From Paenarthrobacter nicotinovorans (lineage in GTDB: Bacteria > Actinomycetota > Actinomycetes > Actinomycetales > Micrococcaceae), in assembly GCF_007670255.1 (NCBI RefSeq), contig NZ_SZVS01000007.1, positions 1 through 64,000 on the forward strand: a DNA stretch of 64,000 nucleotides. Reading direction: 5' to 3'. Positions 60,467 to 64,000 of the stretch are shown here, piece after piece. Under the pieces are notes generated by a model, which worked only from the letters and a program-made list of their open reading frames with translations, had not been told where the DNA came from and searched no databases. The translations under genes and the position numbers were made by a program. Numbering within the stretch: position 1 is the stretch's first letter; every line of letters starts with the position of its first letter.

Positions 60467-61681
60467 CTAGAGGGATCGGGCGAGCCGGACAAGTTCCGGA
60501 ACCGCCTTCTCCGCGAATATTTCGTAGTCCTTGGGGGAGTTGTACAGGTGGGCGGAAAGCCGCAGGTAGCCCTGTCCGTTGAAAGTGGTGATGGCTGTTT
60601 CGATGTCCAGATGCTCGGAAATGTAGCCGCGCACGGTGTGGGAATCCTCGTGGGTAGTGGCGAGTCCGTCCGGCAGGCGGATGAGGCGCAGCGGCCCTAC
60701 CGGCATGCCGACGTCGACCGCCGCATTCCGACCTGTGGCGTTGGTGAACGCCTCGCCGATCAGTGACTGGCCGTAGTCGCAGAGCTCCTTGGCGTAGTTC
60801 CGGAAGGTGCCCCAGCCGTATCGCTCTTCGATGGTGTCGAAGGCTGTTCCGGCTGCCATCCAGGAGGTCACATCCTGGGTCCCGACGTGGTCGAAGTTTT
60901 CCGGAAAGGTGTAGGGAAAGCCCCAGGAATCGATCAACGGTTGCAGCGACTCTGCCTGCGGTCCCCGTGCCACCAGGGCTGCCGTTCCGCGGGGCGCGCA
61001 GGCAAACTTGTGGAGATTGCCTACCCAGAAACCCTCAAAATCGGGAACCGGAAACTCCAGCACGCCCGGAGCGTGGGCTGCGTCCACCAACACGGGCACC
61101 CCGAGGACGGAAGCCGCGCGGGCAATGTCTTCGACAGGGAAGGCCCGGGCAGTAGCCGAGGTGATCTGGTCCACCACGATCAGTGCTGTGCGGGGAGTCA
61201 CCTCGGCCATCACCAAGTCACAAGCAGTCTCTGCGTCCGCTTCGAGGGGGATTTCCGCAATCCGGACGTGGCCGCCACATCTGCGGGCTATCCGTTCTGC
61301 GCCCTGCAGCACCGCGCCATAGGCATGGTTGGTGGTCACGATCTCCGCACCGGGAGCGAAGTCCAGCGAGTTGTACACCGTGCTCACCCCGGCGCTGGCG
61401 TTGTGTACCAGGGCAAGGTGCTGCGGATCGACACTGAGGAAAGCTGCGACCTTCCTTCGCGCCGTGGCCACCAGCTCGAACTGGTTCATGAACCACGGGC
61501 AGGGGTTCAGGTCCATGAGTTCCTTGAGTTTGAGCTGCTCCGCCTGGGCGGCGCGGGGAACGGAGCCATAGGAGCCGTGGTTGAGGTGGACTTTGGACGG
61601 TGTGAGGCTCCAGTCGGCCATGGCGGGTTGGCCCTCGGGGGTCAACATCGGGCGGGGGACTGTGAGGGGTGCTGGGATCAC
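60467..61681 (-). CDS. Class V aminotransferase-fold PLP enzyme (isopenicillin-N-epimerase-like)
   Basis: The 404-residue PLP enzyme has LNHGSYGSVPRAAQAEQ near the start, HNASAGVSTVYNSL, VLVDAAHAPG with the cofactor Asp, and the PLP lysine in FWVGNLHKFACAPRGTAAL near residue 225. Relatives are called isopenicillin N epimerases or hercynylcysteine lyases; true substrates differ widely. GTG start with AAGGA. It opens the operon with the ABC importer and is divergent from the GntR gene. Confidence 0.85.
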   Translation of the reverse strand: MIPAPLTVPRPMLTPEGQPAMADWSLTPSKVHLNHGSYGSVPRAAQAEQLKLKELMDLNPCPWFMNQFELVATARRKVAAFLSVDPQHLALVHNASAGVSTVYNSLDFAPGAEIVTTNHAYGAVLQGAERIARRCGGHVRIAEIPLEADAETACDLVMAEVTPRTALIVVDQITSATARAFPVEDIARAASVLGVPVLVDAAHAPGVLEFPVPDFEGFWVGNLHKFACAPRGTAALVARGPQAESLQPLIDSWGFPYTFPENFDHVGTQDVTSWMAAGTAFDTIEERYGWGTFRNYAKELCDYGQSLIGEAFTNATGRNAAVDVGMPVGPLRLIRLPDGLATTHEDSHTVRGYISEHLDIETAITTFNGQGYLRLSAHLYNSPKDYEIFAEKAVPELVRLARSL

Positions 61682-61762
61682 GGCGTCCTTCGTCAGGAGG
61701 AATGGGACAACGCTCTGTAAGTTACATCACAGCTGGGGCGTAGACAACGGACAATCCAAAAT

Positions 61763-61777
61763 AGTCATAAGATGACT
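61763..61777. promoter_or_regulatory. GntR operator candidate 1
   Basis: AGTCAT and ATGACT form a perfect inverted repeat with a 3-base centre in the divergent region between the PLP-enzyme operon and the GntR gene. A similar palindrome lies 62 bases to the right. Confidence 0.55.
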
Positions 61778-61824
61778 TAAGCTACTTCGTGGCGATTTCG
61801 CGGCAATACTGGCCTTCCATGGAT

Positions 61825-61841
61825 AAGACATACGATGTCTT
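61825..61841. promoter_or_regulatory. GntR operator candidate 2
   Basis: AAGACAT and ATGTCTT form a perfect 7-base inverted repeat with a 3-base centre. The spacing and ATGnC-type half-site match candidate 1, as expected for two sites of one GntR-family dimer. Confidence 0.55.
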
Positions 61842-61852
61842 GATGAGGAGGC

Positions 61853-61897
61853 ATGACAATGTGTCCACACCGATGCCCGGGCGGTCCGGTGCGGTAG
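61853..61897 (+). CDS. Possible leader peptide of 14 residues upstream of the GntR gene
   Basis: A short frame reads MTMCPHRCPGGPVR and ends at TAG 61895-61897, 30 bases before the GntR start. GAGGAGG lies 1 base from the first ATG and 7 bases from the second, so translation probably starts at 61859. It contains two Cys codons, two CCG and one CGG. It may couple translation or act as an attenuator; it may also be chance. Confidence 0.3.
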   Translation: MTMCPHRCPGGPVR

Positions 61898-61927
61898 CGT
61901 GATACCGGGATGTGAAGGAGGGGACGC

Positions 61928-62614
61928 ATGGGTGCTGTTGAAACGGCAATGCAGGGCCTGAGGAACAAAATCGCTTCGGGGGAACTCGCTGCAGGCCAGA
62001 AGTGTCCTCCCGAGGCTGAGCTGTCAGCCCAGCTGGGTGTCTCAAGGAGTTCCTTGAGGGAAGCTGTGCGGGCGATGTCGGCGCTAGGCGTCATGGAGTC
62101 CAGGCACGGTTCCGGAACCTATATCTCGTCCTTGGAGCCGACGGTGATCCTCCAGAATTTCGCCCTGCTGGTGGATCTGCTGCCACTGGACGGGTTGCTG
62201 GAACTCTTCGAAATCCGCAGGCTCATGGAATCCCATGCCGCTGCTGCTGCAGCCGCCAACGCCACGCCGGAAGTCCTCGCAAAATTGACGGCGCTCGTGG
62301 AGGGGATGGAGGCCACCGACAGCCCCAGTGAGTACTCCGAACTCGACTCTCAGTTCCACGAGGAAATCTGCCGGGCGAGCGGGAATTCGACGCTCAACGC
62401 ACTGGTCAGGCTTTTCCGCTCGCGCGGCGGGCACTTCCATATTTTCGACGGCGAGGACGGTGCGGCCGTGCGCGAGGACAGCACCGCCGGCCACAGCGCA
62501 ATCGTGGCTGCGATCGCGCGGCGGGATCCGACCATGGCGGCTACGGCGACGGCCGCCCACATTGCCCAGACCGAGATCTGGCTCAAAAAGCTCAGGCCGG
62601 AACCCCGGCTTTAA
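61928..62614 (+). CDS. GntR-family regulator, FadR/FCD subfamily
   Basis: The 228-residue protein has the winged helix at residues 4-68 (LAAGQKCPPEAELSAQLGVSRSSLREAVRAM, RHGSGTYI) and an FCD domain with LDSQFHEEICRASGN and GHSAIVAAIARRD metal-type positions. AAGGAGG precedes the ATG. The two palindromes in its upstream region suggest repression of itself and of the divergent PLP-enzyme/ABC operon. Confidence 0.88.
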   Translation: MGAVETAMQGLRNKIASGELAAGQKCPPEAELSAQLGVSRSSLREAVRAMSALGVMESRHGSGTYISSLEPTVILQNFALLVDLLPLDGLLELFEIRRLMESHAAAAAAANATPEVLAKLTALVEGMEATDSPSEYSELDSQFHEEICRASGNSTLNALVRLFRSRGGHFHIFDGEDGAAVREDSTAGHSAIVAAIARRDPTMAATATAAHIAQTEIWLKKLRPEPRL

Positions 62615-62625
62615 AGCTGTGGCTT

Positions 62626-63357
62626 CTAGGAGCCCGTTTCATAATGCGGCTCGGCCACGGGTTTGGACTCAGGTGATCCCCGCTCCCGCAAGTAGACGGA
62701 TGCCCCCACAAGCACTCCGACGGCCAGGAATTCGCTCTGCCAGTTCTGGAAGGACTCGAACCAGAACTGGCTTGAGGCCATGTACTCCCACGTGGAGACC
62801 TGCGACAGGCCGTGGCTGAGTTGTTCCTCGTTGTAGGCCGCCGTACCCCCGAGGGCGTGAAGGGTGAAGGAGGCCAGGAACAAGAGCGCCAGCAGCCCTG
62901 AAAGTGAGTGTTCGTAGACCTTCAGGACCCAGCCGCCCCGCCTGACCGGCCACGGCGTTTTGGCCGTTGGCTTGGCATCACGGGGGTCCTCGTCCTGGGG
63001 AGCCTTCTTGCCCATGGGCTTGGACTCCGAGGAACCCTTCTGGAAAAGGAAGACAGTGAGGACCACGTACATGGCCATCTGGAGGAACTCGGACTCCCAG
63101 TTCTCGAAGACAGCCTCCACGAAGTGGCCGGTGCCCAGGTATTCAAAGATGCCGACAGGGGCTCCACCGTGGGTTTGTTGTTCCTCGCTGTAGTTCGCGG
63201 CTCCTGAGAGAATCATGCCGCCGAAGAAGACGGCGAACAGGCCGAGGTTTGCCAATAACAGGCCGTGGTTCTTTACCCACTGGCGTACGGGGCCGCGTCG
63301 GCCCAGCTGGCCGTGGTTCCCCTTGGAGGCTTCGCGGCTTTGGACAGATCCTGGCAT
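62626..63357 (-). CDS. DUF6766-like membrane protein with two internal repeats
   Basis: The 243-residue protein has four membrane helices in two homologous halves. The first carries NYSEEQQTHG and FENWESEFLQMA, the second AYNEEQLSHG and FQNWQSEFLAVG, each followed by a GS.ESKP segment. It resembles proteins labelled DUF6766 in Actinobacteria; function is unknown. GGAGG precedes ATG 63357; the frame is open upstream but runs into the next gene. It is 2 bases downstream of the DUF6328-like gene and surely co-transcribed. Confidence 0.8.
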   Translation of the reverse strand: MPGSVQSREASKGNHGQLGRRGPVRQWVKNHGLLLANLGLFAVFFGGMILSGAANYSEEQQTHGGAPVGIFEYLGTGHFVEAVFENWESEFLQMAMYVVLTVFLFQKGSSESKPMGKKAPQDEDPRDAKPTAKTPWPVRRGGWVLKVYEHSLSGLLALLFLASFTLHALGGTAAYNEEQLSHGLSQVSTWEYMASSQFWFESFQNWQSEFLAVGVLVGASVYLRERGSPESKPVAEPHYETGS

Positions 63358-63359
63358 GT

Positions 63360-63872
63360 TCACTCCTCCTTGGCGTTTCCGTTGCCGTTCATGCCGCGGT
63401 GGTAAAGCCACAGGGGCATTCCAACCACCAGCAGCAGCAGCATCAGGACTATGAAGCCGCCGGCCACGATGCCGGCAGTCCTCCCGGCCGTGAAGTCGAA
63501 GACAAGGGTCGCGGAGCCAACTATCAACACCGCGACACCTCCCAGCGCCCACTTGGTGACTGCGTCAGCGCTGGAAACGAGGGTTGCCTTAAGTCCGCGG
63601 CGGAAGAGCCTTCGGTGCACGCTGACGGGGATGACGATGAGCACGGTGGTAAGGGCTGCCACCATGACGTTGAAGAGGTACAGGCCCCGTTGCCAATCGT
63701 CCAGTTCTCCGAAGCGCGATTGGAAGGGAAGCGTCAGCAGGAATCCGCCCAGAATCTGGACGCCGGTTTGGAGGACCCGCAATTCCTGGATGAGTTCCAT
63801 CCAGTTGCGGTCCATGCGTTCTTCCGTGGATTCATTCCTGCCGATCCTTGGAACTTGTTCCTGCTCTGCCAT
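63360..63872 (-). CDS. DUF6328-like four-helix membrane protein
   Basis: The 170-residue protein has a charged N-terminus (about 1-25), the conserved stretch WMELIQELRVLQTGVQILGGFLLTLPFQSRF, and four helices (about 35-52, 65-85, 108-128, 133-157). It fits the DUF6328 family found in many soil Actinobacteria, often near other stress-type membrane proteins. Function is unknown. It is the first gene of a two-gene unit. Confidence 0.8.
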   Translation of the reverse strand: MAEQEQVPRIGRNESTEERMDRNWMELIQELRVLQTGVQILGGFLLTLPFQSRFGELDDWQRGLYLFNVMVAALTTVLIVIPVSVHRRLFRRGLKATLVSSADAVTKWALGGVAVLIVGSATLVFDFTAGRTAGIVAGGFIVLMLLLLVVGMPLWLYHRGMNGNGNAKEE

Positions 63873-63982
63873 TCTTGTGCCTCCGCAGCAATTGGTGGAC
63901 GCCGGGGGTGTGCCGGACTACGGTCGGACTGTCAGCATTCCTCGAACTTTTCGGGGCCTCAAGCGGATTCCAAGGAGGACAA

Positions 63983-64000
63983 ATGAGTCATGACGAGCAC
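63983..64000 (+). CDS. Start of a gene that leaves the window
   Basis: ATG at 63983 follows a strong AAGGAGG with 6 bases spacing, and the frame is open to the window end (MSHDEH). Six codons are too few to identify the product. It is divergent from the DUF6328-like gene, with about 110 bases of shared promoter region. Confidence 0.55.

Overview
The window is high-GC chromosomal DNA from an actinobacterium. Dense ATGA overlaps, desferrioxamine genes, LigD/Ku, a class-E-type (LAxTG) surface signal, FUSC, MHS-type permease and DUF1304 proteins fit an Arthrobacter/Paenarthrobacter-like member of the Micrococcaceae. This assignment is inference from gene content and protein style, not from a database match. 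No rRNA, tRNA or CRISPR array was seen.

Layout. 1-70: three imperfect copies of an IS-end-like motif, probably the edge of an insertion sequence lying to the left. 133-9496: a catabolic island on the minus strand made of a short-chain dehydrogenase, a styrene/indole monooxygenase pair (stand-alone StyA1 plus a StyA2B oxygenase-reductase fusion), a phytoene-dehydrogenase-like flavoprotein, an isatin-hydrolase-like cyclase-family enzyme and a ThDP decarboxylase-like enzyme. It is headed by a divergent AraC/XylS regulator and a 52-residue small protein. Two copies of one promoter cassette with paired 20-bp-phased direct repeats flank the small gene. 9563-10489: Fic protein, probably frameshifted at its N-terminus. 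10635-17200: a GntR-controlled hydrolase and a sugar-acid operon (four-carbon acid sugar kinase, beta-hydroxyacid dehydrogenase, GntP permease, class II aldolase). 17239-19997: small housekeeping/accessory genes. 20008-29283: a surface-protein locus with a membrane-anchored ECF sigma factor, a giant LAxTG protein with twelve 354-bp DUF11-like repeats that is split by an apparent one-base deletion, and a lipoprotein. 29965-35283: the desABCD desferrioxamine operon behind a DtxR/IdeR-type iron box. 35381-42363: SDR, TOPRIM protein, FUSC, SRPBCC, GNAT, VOC, PaiB-like, DMT exporter and MocR regulator. 43214-50120: ABC importer plus a Weimberg-type sugar-acid pathway (enolase-superfamily dehydratase, aldehyde dehydrogenase, FAH-family dehydratase) under a FadR-type GntR regulator. 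50249-57252: MHS transporter, glutamine methyltransferase, two small proteins, and the divergent LigD/Ku NHEJ pair. 57299-62614: a second carbohydrate ABC importer with a class V aminotransferase-fold enzyme and a GntR regulator. 62626-64000: DUF6766/DUF6328-like membrane proteins and the first codons of another gene.

How the parts work together. The left island can be read as a route from indole through indoxyl/isatin (StyA1/StyA2B and dehydrogenases), to isatinate (cyclase-family hydrolase), and onward by a ThDP enzyme; this is inferred from family membership and operon structure. Two or three separate GntR-controlled sugar-acid or sugar-derivative modules give the window a soil-heterotroph character. 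In several of them matching palindromes lie in front of both the regulator and the operon. The most unusual regions are the duplicated AraC-type promoter around the small gene and the sigma-factor/giant-repeat surface-protein locus.
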